The notes below the pieces were generated by a model that worked only from the letters and a program-made list of their open reading frames with translations, did not search any database and was not told the origin of the DNA. Of a DNA stretch of 53,140 nucleotides, positions 30,221 through 41,281 are shown one piece after another. Position 1 is the first letter of the stretch; every line of letters starts with the position of its first letter. Source of the DNA: an uncultured Pelagibacteraceae bacterium (lineage in GTDB: Bacteria; Pseudomonadota; Alphaproteobacteria; Pelagibacterales; Pelagibacteraceae); NCBI GenBank assembly GCA_902632665.1, contig CACPDT010000002.1, forward strand, positions 1 to 53,140. Direction: 5' to 3'. The translations under genes were made by a program, and so were the position numbers.

Positions 30221-30581
30221 ATTTAATTTAATTATATTTCTTTTTTTAATTGCACCTCTTTTTGCATATTCTGAGCAAAACTTGGAAGGTAGCTACACTA
30301 GTATAAAAATTTTAGATAAAATTTCCTCAAAAAATATTTTAGTCAAACTTAAAAATGGACAAGCAAAAAAACATAAAGATCTTCTTATTAAAAGTATGAA
30401 GTGTAAAAACTCTGAATTTGATGATAATCCAGAAATTACAGCTTATATTCAAGTTAGTGATCTTACAAAAAAAGATAAAGACGATGTATTTGTTTTTAAT
30501 GGTTGGATGTTTTCATCAAGCCCATCTATAAATCCATTTGATCACCCTGTATATGATATTTGGTTAGTTAGCTGTTATTAA
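30183..30581 (+). CDS. DUF2155 domain-containing periplasmic protein
   Basis: Signal peptide plus VFVFNGWMFSSSPSINPFDHPVYDIWLVSC, the DUF2155 hallmark. Confidence 0.85.
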   Translation: MLFKKNIGLGKTKFNLIIFLFLIAPLFAYSEQNLEGSYTSIKILDKISSKNILVKLKNGQAKKHKDLLIKSMKCKNSEFDDNPEITAYIQVSDLTKKDKDDVFVFNGWMFSSSPSINPFDHPVYDIWLVSCY

Positions 30582-31915
30582 ACTATCTTTTCATTGTCAA
30601 GCCAACTAACATTAAAATCAGAATTGATAAATTTTTCGTGATTTAAAAGTTTTTTATGTAAAGGAATGGTTGTCGTAATACCCTCAATAACAAATTCATC
30701 CAACGATCTATTCATTCTTTGAATAGCCTCTGTTCTGTTTCTACCGTGACAAATCAATTTACATACCATACTATCGTAATATGGGGTTACTTTATAACCT
30801 TGGAATATTGCTCCATCTACTCTTGTCCTAAAACCAGATGGTTGATGACACATACCAATGGTGCCTGGGGATGGTTGAAAATTTTTTTCTGGATCCTCGG
30901 CATTTATTCTACATTCAATAGCATGGCCCCTAGGATTTATATCCGATTGTTTAAGTGCTGTTTCACCAGTAAAAGCAATCCATATTTGTTCTTTAATTAT
31001 GTCTATTCCTGTAACCATTTCTGTAACAGGATGTTCAACTTGAACTCTTGTATTCATTTCTAGAAAGTAAAATTTTCCATCTTCATAAATAAATTCAACT
31101 GTTCCAGCTCCTTGATAACCGATTTTTCTAACCATGTTTACTGTTTTATCAAATAAATCTTTTCTAATTTCATCATTTAAAACTGGACTTGGAGTTTCTT
31201 CAATTAATTTTTGATGTCTTCTCTGAACAGAGCAATCTCTTTCATGCAAATGGATTGTAGTATTTTTTCCGGCTAAAATTTGAACTTCTATATGTCTTGG
31301 ATTTTGAAAAAATTTCTCAATATAAACTTCATCATTACCAAAATATTTTTTTGCCTCCGATTTTGCTGTAGAAAAAAGTGTTTCAAAATCCTCCACTTTT
31401 TTAACAATTTTCATACCTTTGCCTCCACCACCCCCAGAGGCTTTAATTAAGACAGGAAAACCAATTTTTTTACATAACTCTTTTGCTGCAGTCACATCTC
31501 TAACACCACCTTCAGATCCCTCAATGACAGGTAATCCATTTTCTTTAGCAATTTTTTTTGCTTGTATTTTGTCTCCCATCATCTCTATATGTTTTGCAGA
31601 AGCACCAATAAATTTGATTTTATTTTCTTCAAGTATTTTTGCAAAGTTTGCATTTTCGGATAAGAAACCATAACCAGGATGAACCGCTTCAGCACCGGTC
31701 AAATCTATAGCTGATAAAAGTGCAGGAATGTTCAAATAACTATTTACCGGTTGATGAGAGCCTATACAAACACTTTCATCCGCTAATTTGACGTGCATAC
31801 TATCTCTATCTACGTCTGAGTGAACAGCAACAGTGGAAATTCCCCATTCTTTACAAGCCCTGATAATTCTAACTGCAATTTCCCCACGATTTGCAATCAA
31901 AATTTTTTTAAACAT
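30578..31915 (-). CDS. accC: Acetyl-CoA carboxylase biotin carboxylase subunit
   Basis: FKKILIANRGEIAVRIIRAC, VHPGYGFLSENA, GGGGKGMKIV, EMNTRVQVEHPVTEMVTGID. Confidence 0.97.
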   Translation of the reverse strand: MFKKILIANRGEIAVRIIRACKEWGISTVAVHSDVDRDSMHVKLADESVCIGSHQPVNSYLNIPALLSAIDLTGAEAVHPGYGFLSENANFAKILEENKIKFIGASAKHIEMMGDKIQAKKIAKENGLPVIEGSEGGVRDVTAAKELCKKIGFPVLIKASGGGGGKGMKIVKKVEDFETLFSTAKSEAKKYFGNDEVYIEKFFQNPRHIEVQILAGKNTTIHLHERDCSVQRRHQKLIEETPSPVLNDEIRKDLFDKTVNMVRKIGYQGAGTVEFIYEDGKFYFLEMNTRVQVEHPVTEMVTGIDIIKEQIWIAFTGETALKQSDINPRGHAIECRINAEDPEKNFQPSPGTIGMCHQPSGFRTRVDGAIFQGYKVTPYYDSMVCKLICHGRNRTEAIQRMNRSLDEFVIEGITTTIPLHKKLLNHEKFINSDFNVSWLDNEKIV

Positions 31916-32346
31916 TACTCTAAAATGATAAGTGTTTGGCCAAACTCAACAGGTTGACCATCAGCTACTAGTATCTTTTTGACTATTCCATCAGAACTTG
32001 AAGGCACATGATTCATTGTCTTCATAGCCTCGATAATCATAACAGTGTCACCTTTTTTTATTTTTTTTCCAACTTCTACGAATTTTTTAGCCCCAGGTTC
32101 AGGCGCATGGTAAGCAGTACCAATAATTGGTGATGTAACTTCAATTCCAGAAATATTATTTTGACTTTCTGTATTTTTATTTGTGCTAATTTCTTTAGAT
32201 AATGTTTGATTTGTTTGATTATTAATTGAAATATTATTTTTTGAGACTTTAATTTTGGTATCTTTTTCAGTGTATTCCAGTTCAGTAAGATTAAACTCAT
32301 CCAAATAATCACTTAACTCTTTTATTATTTTTTTATCTATCTTCAT
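31915..32346 (-). CDS. accB: Acetyl-CoA carboxylase biotin carboxyl carrier protein
   Basis: Biotinylation motif IIEAMKTMNHV; SPIIGTAYHAPEPGAKKFVEVG. Confidence 0.95.
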   Translation of the reverse strand: MKIDKKIIKELSDYLDEFNLTELEYTEKDTKIKVSKNNISINNQTNQTLSKEISTNKNTESQNNISGIEVTSPIIGTAYHAPEPGAKKFVEVGKKIKKGDTVMIIEAMKTMNHVPSSSDGIVKKILVADGQPVEFGQTLIILE

Positions 32347-32782
32347 TTTGAATTAGCTTTTGCATTGAAATTATGGCTAAAATATAACCATCAGTATTTA
32401 GGCCGAATATTCCACCAGTAACCACATCACTTATCAAAGATTTTTTTCTAAATTCTTCACGTTTATAGATATTTGAAATATGTACTTCAATTATAGGTTT
32501 TTTAAAAATCTCTAAAGCATCTCTAATTGCAATTGAGGTGTGAGTAAATGCAGCAGCATTAATTATCATCCCATCAAATTTTTCTCTAGCATTTTGTATT
32601 ATATTAACCAATTCCCCCTCTACATTTGATTGTTCAAATTCAGTGGAAAGTCCTAATTCTTTTGATTTTGCCAAGCACTCCTCTTTAAGTTTTTCAAAAG
32701 TGAACGACCCATATTGTGATTGTTCTCTTTCACCTAATAGATTAATATTTGGACCATTAATAATAATTATTTTATTATTCAT
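32333..32782 (-). CDS. aroQ: 3-dehydroquinate dehydratase, type II
   Basis: IINGPNINLLGEREQSQYGS, IINAAAFTHTSIAIRDAL, EVHISNIYKREEFR. Confidence 0.95.
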   Translation of the reverse strand: MNNKIIIINGPNINLLGEREQSQYGSFTFEKLKEECLAKSKELGLSTEFEQSNVEGELVNIIQNAREKFDGMIINAAAFTHTSIAIRDALEIFKKPIIEVHISNIYKREEFRKKSLISDVVTGGIFGLNTDGYILAIISMQKLIQNEDR

Positions 32783-32798
32783 TCAGCTTTTATATACG

Positions 32799-33011
32799 AT
32801 GAAAAAAAAAATAAAAATAAAATTAAATGGAAAATTCAAAGCTATTAATAATAATTCAACATTATTCAATATTGTTCAAAAAAACAAAATTCCATTAACG
32901 AAAGTAGCTATTGAATTAAATCAAGAAATAGTGGATAAAAAAAAAATAAAAAGCATCAACCTTAAAAATAATGATAAAATAGAAATTGTTCATTTCATTG
33001 GAGGTGGTTAA
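32799..33011 (+). CDS. thiS: Sulfur carrier protein ThiS (start trimmed from ORF-track 32643 to the ATG at 32799)
   Basis: Small ubiquitin-like protein ending VHFIGGG, directly before thiG; the extended ORF would run antisense through aroQ. Confidence 0.88.
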   Translation: MKKKIKIKLNGKFKAINNNSTLFNIVQKNKIPLTKVAIELNQEIVDKKKIKSINLKNNDKIEIVHFIGGG

Positions 33012-33013
33012 AA

Positions 33014-33787
33014 TTGAAAAAAGATAAATTAATTATTTCTAAGAAAAATTTTAGCTCTAGACTTATTGTTGGAACCGGTAAGTATAAAAATATGCAGGAG
33101 TGTGCCAAAGCAATCAATTTATCTGGAGCCGAAATAGTCACAGTAGCTGTTCGAAGAGTAAATATTACTGATAAAAAAAAACCTTTGCTAATGGATTATA
33201 TTGATCCTAAAAAAATTACTTATCTTCCAAATACAGCAGGTTGCTTTAATTCAAAAGAGGCATTAAGAACTTTAAGATTAGCACGAGAGATAGGTGGGTG
33301 GAAATTAGTTAAATTAGAGGTTTTGGGAGATAAAAAAAACTTGTTCCCAGAGATGATCGAAACACTTAAATCGACTGAGGTATTAACAAAGGAGGGATTT
33401 AAAGTGATGGTCTATTGTAATGACGATCCTTTAATGGCAAAGCGGTTGGAGAATGCAGGGGCATGTGCAATTATGCCTCTAGCTGCTCCAATAGGTTCAG
33501 GTTTAGGTATTATTAATGAAATAAATATTAGGATAATTAGGAAGCAAACAAAATTACCATTAATTATTGACGCTGGATTAGGCCAAGCTTCAGATGCCAC
33601 TATAGCTATGGAATTAGGTTGTGATGGAGTTTTAGTAAATACAGCAATTGCAAAAGCACAAAAACCATTTCAAATGGCCTTGGCATTTAAGAATGCAGTA
33701 ATAGCAGGTCGTCAATCTTATTTATCTGGAAGAATAAAAAAAACATTATACGGAAATCCATCTTCTCCAAAGTCAGGAATTATCTAG
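33014..33787 (+). CDS. thiG: Thiazole synthase (TTG start)
   Basis: [59 protein letters not shown]. Confidence 0.95.
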   Translation: MKKDKLIISKKNFSSRLIVGTGKYKNMQECAKAINLSGAEIVTVAVRRVNITDKKKPLLMDYIDPKKITYLPNTAGCFNSKEALRTLRLAREIGGWKLVKLEVLGDKKNLFPEMIETLKSTEVLTKEGFKVMVYCNDDPLMAKRLENAGACAIMPLAAPIGSGLGIINEINIRIIRKQTKLPLIIDAGLGQASDATIAMELGCDGVLVNTAIAKAQKPFQMALAFKNAVIAGRQSYLSGRIKKTLYGNPSSPKSGII

Positions 33788-35573
33788 CTTTCTTATAAAA
33801 TTTTTTTTTTCTAAAAGTTTTCTTTTTAAATTTCTTTTTGTCTTTTAATTCAATAACGTTGTTAACTTTTTGCTCTTCAAGATTTTTTAATTTTTCAAAA
33901 TGTTCAATCAGTTCTATTGTTTTCTTAGATTTATTCTTAATATCAATAATATATTCAGGAATTATTAAACTATTATCAGATATTATATCAATTTTCATTT
34001 TATTCTTTTTTTCAAAGTAAGTAAGATCTTCAATAAAATTTTCTTTTAGAAAATCTGAAATTTTTTTACAGACTTTTAAGTCTACAAATTTAGCTTTATT
34101 CAAAACTGCTTTTAATTCAACTAATTTAAGAATTTTTAGTGCAAAAGACTCATCTGTTAGTTTGATATTCCATTTAACTGCACTTTCTCTTAATCTTTGT
34201 CGAGACATTTCTAAAAGACCAAAATTCGATATTCTTCCAATTTGAATTCTAGCTCGATCAGATCTACATTTTTCTTTGAGCCTTCTTTCAACCAATCTTC
34301 GATTACTATAGCTAAGCATATCAATAAAATCTATTATGATTAATCCTGATAAATCTCTTATTTTTATTTGTCTTGCTATTTCATCTGCAGCTTCAAGATT
34401 TGTATCTAAAGCAGTACTCTCTACATTTTTTTGTTTAATTGAACTTCCAGAATTTATATCTATTGAAACTAAAGCTTCAGTAGGATTAATAACCAAATAA
34501 CCACCTGAATTTAATTTAATTTCACTTTCAAATATCTGATTTAGTTTTTGTTCAATACCTTCTTCAATAAATAAAGGTTTTTTTCCTCTGTACTTTTTTA
34601 TCTTTTTTACATGAGAAGGCATCATCATTTTCATAAAATTTTGGGCTTTTTTATAACCTTCATTACCTTCAATAATTATATTTTTTGTATTTTCATCATA
34701 CATATCCCTTAGAGTTCTTTTAATTATTTCACTTTCTTGATGTATTAATGAAGGCGCGATAGAGCTTAAAGCATTTTCCTTAATTTGATTCCAACTATTA
34801 ATAAGTGTATCTAAATCATGATTAATTTCATTTTTAGTTTTATTACTTCCAGCAGTTCTTACTATTAGTCCCATCTCTTTTGGGATTTCTATTTCATTCA
34901 AAATACTTCTTATTTTTTTTCGGTCAGCAGGATTAAAAATTTTTCTCGAAATTCCTCCACCTTTGGGCGTGTTTGGCATTAGAACTATATATTTACCTGC
35001 AATAGAAATAAATGTACTTAAAGCAGCACCTTTTTGACCTCGCTCATCTTTTATAACTTGAACTAAAATTACTTGATTAGGCTTTATTACCTCTTGGATT
35101 TTGTATCTTTTAAATCTGAATTTACTTTCATATTTTTTTTCTTTTTCATTTTCTGAAATTTCTTTTTCCTCAGTTTCCTTTTTTTCTATTGGATCCATTT
35201 TTTCTAAGGGGTCTTCGATTTCCAATTTACCTTCAGCTAAATTTTCTTCCTCTTTAGCCTCAACTTTTTTTGATAGTTCTTCTCGGACTCTTTCTTCTTC
35301 TTGTTTTATTTTTTCTAAATCACTTTGAGGAACTTGATAATAATCAGATTGAATATCGTTGAAAGATAAAAAGCCATGACGCTCCCTCCCAAAATCAACA
35401 AACGCAGCTTGCAAAGATGGCTCTATTCGACTTACCTTACCTAAATAGATATTATTCTTTATTAGATTATTTTTTATGCCTTCATACTCATAGTCTTCAA
35501 TTTTTTCACCTGACTTGAGTACAATTCTAATCTCATTTGGATGCGAAGCATCAATATATAAATTTTTTTCCAT
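33780..35573 (-). CDS. rne: Ribonuclease E/G family protein
   Basis: S1 N-terminus ([25 protein letters not shown]), [28 protein letters not shown]. Confidence 0.92.
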   Translation of the reverse strand: MEKNLYIDASHPNEIRIVLKSGEKIEDYEYEGIKNNLIKNNIYLGKVSRIEPSLQAAFVDFGRERHGFLSFNDIQSDYYQVPQSDLEKIKQEEERVREELSKKVEAKEEENLAEGKLEIEDPLEKMDPIEKKETEEKEISENEKEKKYESKFRFKRYKIQEVIKPNQVILVQVIKDERGQKGAALSTFISIAGKYIVLMPNTPKGGGISRKIFNPADRKKIRSILNEIEIPKEMGLIVRTAGSNKTKNEINHDLDTLINSWNQIKENALSSIAPSLIHQESEIIKRTLRDMYDENTKNIIIEGNEGYKKAQNFMKMMMPSHVKKIKKYRGKKPLFIEEGIEQKLNQIFESEIKLNSGGYLVINPTEALVSIDINSGSSIKQKNVESTALDTNLEAADEIARQIKIRDLSGLIIIDFIDMLSYSNRRLVERRLKEKCRSDRARIQIGRISNFGLLEMSRQRLRESAVKWNIKLTDESFALKILKLVELKAVLNKAKFVDLKVCKKISDFLKENFIEDLTYFEKKNKMKIDIISDNSLIIPEYIIDIKNKSKKTIELIEHFEKLKNLEEQKVNNVIELKDKKKFKKKTFRKKKFYKKAR

Positions 35574-35666
35574 AACATTTTTTTTGATTGATTCATAAAT
35601 TATTTAAATTTTGTTTATATTCTAATGCCTTATCTTTAACAAATTCCCATATATAATGGAAACAAA

Positions 35667-38003
35667 ATGAGTAAAATTTTAAAGAATTTATTTATCGGTA
35701 TTATTAGTTTTTCACTAATTTCATCAATAATTGTTTTGGGTGTTTTATGGAATTTTTCAAATAATATACCTGATTATAAATTTTTAAAAAATTACAAACC
35801 TCCAGTTTCGAGCAAAGTTTACTCTGGCAATGGTGATTTAGTTGCAGATTTTTCAAAAGAGAAGAGAATTTTTGTTCCTTATGGTTCAATTCCTCAAAAT
35901 GTTATTAACGCTTTCTTGTCTGCTGAAGATAAAAATTTTTTTTCTCATCCAGGAGTTGATGCTAAGGGGGTTTTACGAGCAATTATAAATAACATTAAAA
36001 ACGTTCTTACATCTAAAAGACTGGAAGGTGCCTCAACAATTACTCAACAAGTAGCAAAAAACTTTCTTCTAACTAATGAAGTCAGTTTAAACAGGAAAAT
36101 TAAAGAGGCGATTTTAGCATTTAGAATTGAAAGAGCATTATCAAAAGAGAGAATACTTGAGTTATATTTAAATCAAATTTATCTTGGCAGTGGGGCTTAT
36201 GGAGTCGCTGCTGCAAGTCTAGAGTATTTTGACAAATCAATAAAAGAACTAAATTATGAAGAAGCTGCTTTACTAGCCGCATTACCTAAGGCGCCAAGTA
36301 AATATAATCCATATAGAAATATAGAATTAGCTAAATTTAGAAGAGATTTAGTTTTAAAAAATTTATTAGACAACAACTTCATAACAAAAGAAAATTATCA
36401 AAGTTTAAAGAAAAAAAATGTCCAATTAAAAAAAACTAAAAGAGTTTATTTAGAAGATGCTCAATATTATATTGAAGACGTAAGAAAAAATATCATCGAA
36501 ATTTTATCATATGAAAAAGTTTATAATCAGGGCTTTAATATAAACACACCAATAAATCTAGAATTACAAAAAATAGCAACAAACTCTTTAAGAAATGGAT
36601 TAATTAAATATGATCAACGCAAAGGCTGGCGTGGACCATTATTAAATAAACCATATTCTAAAAATTGGTCTATTGGTTTAGATAAATATGATTTAGAGGA
36701 TTCAATTAATTGGAAAATTGCAATAATAAAAAAGATTTCTAAATTTTCTTTAGAAATAGAAACAAAAGATAAAATTAAAGGAGTCATAAATTACAATAAC
36801 ATTTCGTGGACTAAAAAAGAATTAGATGAGCTATTTAAAGTAGGAGACATAATCTATGTAAAGAATATAAGGGATGATAAGTTTAGCCTTAAACAATTGC
36901 CAAAAATAAATGGTGGTATAGTTGTAATGGATCCTTTCACGGGCAGAGTCGTTGCTCTTGGTGGTGGATTTAGTTTTAAAAATAGTGAGTTTAACAGGGC
37001 CTCACAAGCTTTGCGTCAACCCGGTTCAGCGTTTAAACCATTTGTTTATGCCTTGGCTCTTGAAAATAATTATACTCCTTCTTCATTAGTTTTAGATGCA
37101 CCATTAGTCTTAGATCAAGGAACTGATTTAAAAATGTGGAAGCCAGAAAATTATGGAAAAAAATTTTATGGACCATCAACTTTGAGAATTGGTTTGGAAA
37201 GGTCACGAAATTTAATGACAGTAAGAATTGCACAGAATTTAGGTGTAGATAAAGTTGCCGAATTTTCTAAAAATCTTGGAATTTATGAAAATCCTGACGA
37301 GCTTTTATCTATTTCTCTAGGTTCTGCCGAAACGACTTTGTTAAAACTTACTTCTGCTTACTCAGCTTTTGTAAATGGAGGAAAATTAGTTTCACCAATT
37401 TTGATTGATCGTGTTCAGGATAGTGAGGGAAATACAATTTTAAATAATGAAAATAGATCATGCTTAAATTGTGATAAACTTTCATATACTGGTAAAGACT
37501 TTCCTGATGTAGGAGATAATTTTAAACAGATATTCTCTGCACAAACAGCCTACCAAATTACTTCTTTATTGGAAGGTGTCGTAAAAAGAGGCACTGGAAA
37601 AAAATTAAGAGATCTAAATTTGAATCTCGCAGGCAAAACAGGAACAACTAATAAGAACACTGATGCATGGTTTATTGGTTATACTTCAAATTATGTTATA
37701 GGGGTATATGTTGGAATGGATAATCCACAACCATTAGGGAAATTTGAAACTGGTTCAAAAACAGCTTTACCAATATTTAAGGAATTTATCGAATCAGCTA
37801 TAAAAAAATCTGATGCTCGACCATTTAAAGTTGCTGATGGGATTACAATGATGGTAGTTGATCCAACAACAGGTCAAAAAGCAAAATTTTCATCTAAAGA
37901 TACAATTTTAGAAGCATATAAAAGCAAGAATGTTATTGATGGCAAAGTGTTATATTCAAATAATAATAGATTAGATACGAATAATATATTAAAGTTTTAT
38001 TAA
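35667..38003 (+). CDS. mrcA: Penicillin-binding protein 1A
   Basis: Transglycosylase EDKNFFSHPGVD, EGASTITQQVAKN; transpeptidase RQPGSAFKPFVYALAL, AGKTGTTNKNTDAWFIGYT. Confidence 0.93.
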   Translation: MSKILKNLFIGIISFSLISSIIVLGVLWNFSNNIPDYKFLKNYKPPVSSKVYSGNGDLVADFSKEKRIFVPYGSIPQNVINAFLSAEDKNFFSHPGVDAKGVLRAIINNIKNVLTSKRLEGASTITQQVAKNFLLTNEVSLNRKIKEAILAFRIERALSKERILELYLNQIYLGSGAYGVAAASLEYFDKSIKELNYEEAALLAALPKAPSKYNPYRNIELAKFRRDLVLKNLLDNNFITKENYQSLKKKNVQLKKTKRVYLEDAQYYIEDVRKNIIEILSYEKVYNQGFNINTPINLELQKIATNSLRNGLIKYDQRKGWRGPLLNKPYSKNWSIGLDKYDLEDSINWKIAIIKKISKFSLEIETKDKIKGVINYNNISWTKKELDELFKVGDIIYVKNIRDDKFSLKQLPKINGGIVVMDPFTGRVVALGGGFSFKNSEFNRASQALRQPGSAFKPFVYALALENNYTPSSLVLDAPLVLDQGTDLKMWKPENYGKKFYGPSTLRIGLERSRNLMTVRIAQNLGVDKVAEFSKNLGIYENPDELLSISLGSAETTLLKLTSAYSAFVNGGKLVSPILIDRVQDSEGNTILNNENRSCLNCDKLSYTGKDFPDVGDNFKQIFSAQTAYQITSLLEGVVKRGTGKKLRDLNLNLAGKTGTTNKNTDAWFIGYTSNYVIGVYVGMDNPQPLGKFETGSKTALPIFKEFIESAIKKSDARPFKVADGITMMVVDPTTGQKAKFSSKDTILEAYKSKNVIDGKVLYSNNNRLDTNNILKFY

Positions 38004-39095
38004 TGGATCATAAATATACAGATTATAAAAAAGAGATAGAAAAAATAAATCAAAGAGTTAAGGAGTATCTTTGATAAAAATAAGATAGATTTAAAATTAC
38101 AAAGTCATAATAAAACTATTCTTAATTCTGATTTTTGGCAGAATAAGTCTAATTCAAAAAGAATACTTAAAGAAAAAAAATTGTACGAAGACCTAATCAA
38201 TTCTCACAAAAGCTCTTTAAATCAATTGAAAGACTTGGGAGATTTGTATGAACTCGCTTTAGAGGAAAATAATACAAACATACAAAATGAGGTTTTAGAA
38301 AGTATTAAGAATTTAAGAAAATTAGCGAAAAAAAATGAAATTAATTGTTTTTTATCAAACGAGTCTGATTCTTTTGATTGTTACATAGAAGTTCATGCTG
38401 GCGCTGGAGGTACTGAAAGTCAAGATTGGGCAGATATGTTGAGAAGAATGTATTTAAAATGGTCTGATAATAAAAATTATAAATCAACGTTAATAAGTGA
38501 GCATAAGGGTGATGAGGCGGGCATAAAATCCTCAACAATTAAAATTGAGGGTGATTATGTTTTTGGTTGGTTAAAAAAAGAGTCTGGAATTCACAGGTTA
38601 GTAAGAATTTCACCATTTGACTCAGGTGCAAGACGTCATACTAGTTTTGCTAGTATTTGGGTTTATCCAGTTGTGGATGAAAATATTAATATTGTAATTC
38701 AAGATAAAGATTTGAGAATTGACACATACCGATCTAGTGGTGCTGGTGGTCAACATGTCAATACAACTGATAGCGCAGTTAGGATTACACATTTACCATC
38801 TAAAATTGTGGTCCAATGTCAAAACGAAAGATCACAACATAAAAATAAAGAAACATGCATGAACATGCTTAGAGCAAGACTCTATGATTTTGAGATGAAA
38901 AGAAAAGAAAAAGAAAATGAAAATACAGAGTCGTCAAAATCTGAAATAGGTTGGGGACATCAAATTAGATCTTATGTTTTACAACCATATAGATTAGTAA
39001 AAGATAATAGATCGAACTTTGAAAGTTCTAATCCAGACAAGATTTTAGATGGAGAAATTGACGAATTTTTAGAACAATCGCTATATCGAATATAA
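38003..39095 (+). CDS. prfB: Peptide chain release factor 2, programmed +1 frameshift: join(38003..38071, 38073..39095)
   Basis: Upstream reading MDHKYTDYKKEIEKINQRVKEYL-stop, then +1 shift at AAGGAG-TAT-CTT-TGA into DKNKIDLKLQ...; downstream GAGGQHVNTTDSAVRITHLPSKI and SDFW. Confidence 0.93.
38060..38074 (+). promoter_or_regulatory. prfB programmed frameshift site (AAGGAG TAT CTT TGA)
   Basis: Internal SD-like AAGGAG closely upstream of CTT-TGA; the in-frame TGA at 38072-38074 is bypassed by a +1 slip. Confidence 0.9.
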
Positions 39096-41281
39096 TGAAA
39101 ATATTTTTTAAACTTTTTATAGCCATAATTTTAATAGTATTCATTGTTATATCATACCTAAGTATCTTTGGAATTGAGACTGATAAATTTAATAGTCAAA
39201 TAACCAAAAAGATTCAAAAATTTGATAAAAATTTAAAAGTTGAATTAAATGAGATAAAATTAATTTTAGATCCATTTAAATTTAAAATTCAAGCTAAAAC
39301 AATTGGCACAAATTTAATAAATCAAAGTAAAAAAATAGAAATTGAAAATATAAAAACACAACTTTCATTAAAGTCCTTAATAGAAGATAAGTTTTCAATT
39401 GAAAATTTAGAGATTTCATCAAAATCTCTTGAGTTAAAAAACCTAATTTCTTTTTTGAGATCATTTCAAAATACTCCTGAACTATTCCTAATGGAAAAAG
39501 CCATCAAAAAAGGATATTTGATTGCTGATATAAAGTTAGAATTTGATTCAAATGGAGATATCAAAAATAATTATAAGATCAATGGTCTTGTAAAAGATGT
39601 TAAATTAAATGTATTAAAAAAATACAATCTACGCAAATTAGACTTTATTTTTGACTTTAGTAAAAATAATTTTTTAGTTAAAGATCTTAATTTTAAATTT
39701 GATAAAATAGGATTTTCCTCAGAAAAAGTATCAATAAAAAAAAGGAATGATGATTTTATTGTAGATGGTACCTTTGCGCATAAAAAATCTGATTTAGATA
39801 AAAGAAATATAGATTTATTAGTCAAACCATTTTTACCAAATTTTGAAATAGAAAAAATATCATTAATTTCAAATAATAATTTTTCTTTTGAAATACAAAA
39901 AGGATTTAAATTAGAAAATTTCAAAATTAACTCAGAAATAATAGTTCATGAATTAATAATACCTAATAATTTGAAATTAAAAAAATTTTTTCCTCAACAA
40001 AAAAAAACAATTTCTCTCTTAGATCAAAAAATAAAATTACAATATGAAAAGAATAATTTTACTATTGAGGGAAATGGAAAATTAAATTATCAAAATGAAA
40101 ATGATGATATAGAGTATTTTTTTTCAAATAAAAATAAAACAGAAAATTTTAAAATAACTCTAAAAATAAAAGACAATCCTTTTAAAGTTGATTATTTGAA
40201 TTATAAAAAAAAGGAGAAAAATGAGGTTATTTTAAATTTTAAAGGATCAAAAAATAGAAATAATGAACTTGTAATTGAAACTTTTAATCTTAATGAAGAT
40301 GAAAACTATATTAAGTTTAAAAATCTAGTCTTTAATGAAAAATTTCAAATTTTTAGATTAGATGAAGTAAATTTAGATTATCTTGATGATGATAAACAAA
40401 AAAACTCAATCAGATTAAAAAGGAATAAAAAAAAATATTTTTTAACTGGGTCTAGTTTTAATGCTGATAATTTAATTGAGGATTTGTTATCAGATGACAA
40501 TAAAGATACTAAAATTATAGATATTGATAGTAATTTGAAAATTGATGTAAAAAAAATTTTTTTAGATAGCGAGTATTATTTATCAAATTTCAAAGGAGAT
40601 ATTTTAATCAAAAATAAAGAAATATATAAAGCTGACTTAATTGGAAGCTTTTCAAAAAATAAAAAACTAAAACTCACAATAAATAAAGATAATAATAATA
40701 AAATTACTACATTGTTTGTTGATGAGGCAAAACCTATCATAAAAAGATATAAATTTATAAAAGGTTTTGATGAAGGATCGCTCGATTTCTTCAGTTCAAA
40801 AAAATCAAAAAAATCTGTTTCACAAATAAAAATTTATGATTTTAAATTAAAAGAGCTACCTATATTGACAAAGATTCTCACGTTAGCATCCTTACAAGGT
40901 ATTGCAGATATTTTATCTGGAGAAGGTATACGTTTTACAGAATTTGAAATGAATTTTAAAAATGAGGGTAATTTAATGACCATTGAGGAAATTTATGCGA
41001 TTGGTCCTGCCATATCTATTTTAATGGAGGGCTATGTTGAAAAAAACAAATTAATTAGTTTGAAGGGCACATTGGTGCCAGCCACAACAATTAATAATTT
41101 TATTGGTTCATTACCTATGCTAGGTGAAATATTAGTTGGAAAAAAAACTGGTGAGGGAGTATTTGGAGTAAGTTTTAAGATCAAAGGCCCTCCAAAAAAT
41201 TTAAAAACTTCAGTCAATCCTGTCAAAACTTTAACACCCAGATTTATTACAAGAACATTGGAAAAAATTAAAAAGGATTAA
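39095..41281 (+). CDS. AsmA-like C-terminal domain-containing protein
   Basis: 728 aa, N-terminal TM helix, repetitive beta-rich body, C-terminal ILSGEGIRFTEFEMNFKNEGNLMTIEEIYAIGPAISILMEGYV and VSFKIKGPPKNLKTSVNPV. Confidence 0.72.
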   Translation: MKIFFKLFIAIILIVFIVISYLSIFGIETDKFNSQITKKIQKFDKNLKVELNEIKLILDPFKFKIQAKTIGTNLINQSKKIEIENIKTQLSLKSLIEDKFSIENLEISSKSLELKNLISFLRSFQNTPELFLMEKAIKKGYLIADIKLEFDSNGDIKNNYKINGLVKDVKLNVLKKYNLRKLDFIFDFSKNNFLVKDLNFKFDKIGFSSEKVSIKKRNDDFIVDGTFAHKKSDLDKRNIDLLVKPFLPNFEIEKISLISNNNFSFEIQKGFKLENFKINSEIIVHELIIPNNLKLKKFFPQQKKTISLLDQKIKLQYEKNNFTIEGNGKLNYQNENDDIEYFFSNKNKTENFKITLKIKDNPFKVDYLNYKKKEKNEVILNFKGSKNRNNELVIETFNLNEDENYIKFKNLVFNEKFQIFRLDEVNLDYLDDDKQKNSIRLKRNKKKYFLTGSSFNADNLIEDLLSDDNKDTKIIDIDSNLKIDVKKIFLDSEYYLSNFKGDILIKNKEIYKADLIGSFSKNKKLKLTINKDNNNKITTLFVDEAKPIIKRYKFIKGFDEGSLDFFSSKKSKKSVSQIKIYDFKLKELPILTKILTLASLQGIADILSGEGIRFTEFEMNFKNEGNLMTIEEIYAIGPAISILMEGYVEKNKLISLKGTLVPATTINNFIGSLPMLGEILVGKKTGEGVFGVSFKIKGPPKNLKTSVNPVKTLTPRFITRTLEKIKKD

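Noticed and set aside
30719-31063. 114-aa plus-strand ORF opposite accC
   Set aside because: Lies entirely antisense to the strongly conserved accC; low-complexity translation typical of shadow ORFs in AT-rich DNA.
32643-32798. Extended N-terminus of the thiS ORF in the track
   Set aside because: Extension is antisense to aroQ coding sequence; conserved ThiS length fits the ATG at 32799.
39571-39924. 117-aa minus-strand ORF opposite the AsmA-like gene
   Set aside because: Shadow ORF; the sense strand has a long coherent 728-aa reading frame and no promoter or RBS is evident for the antisense ORF.
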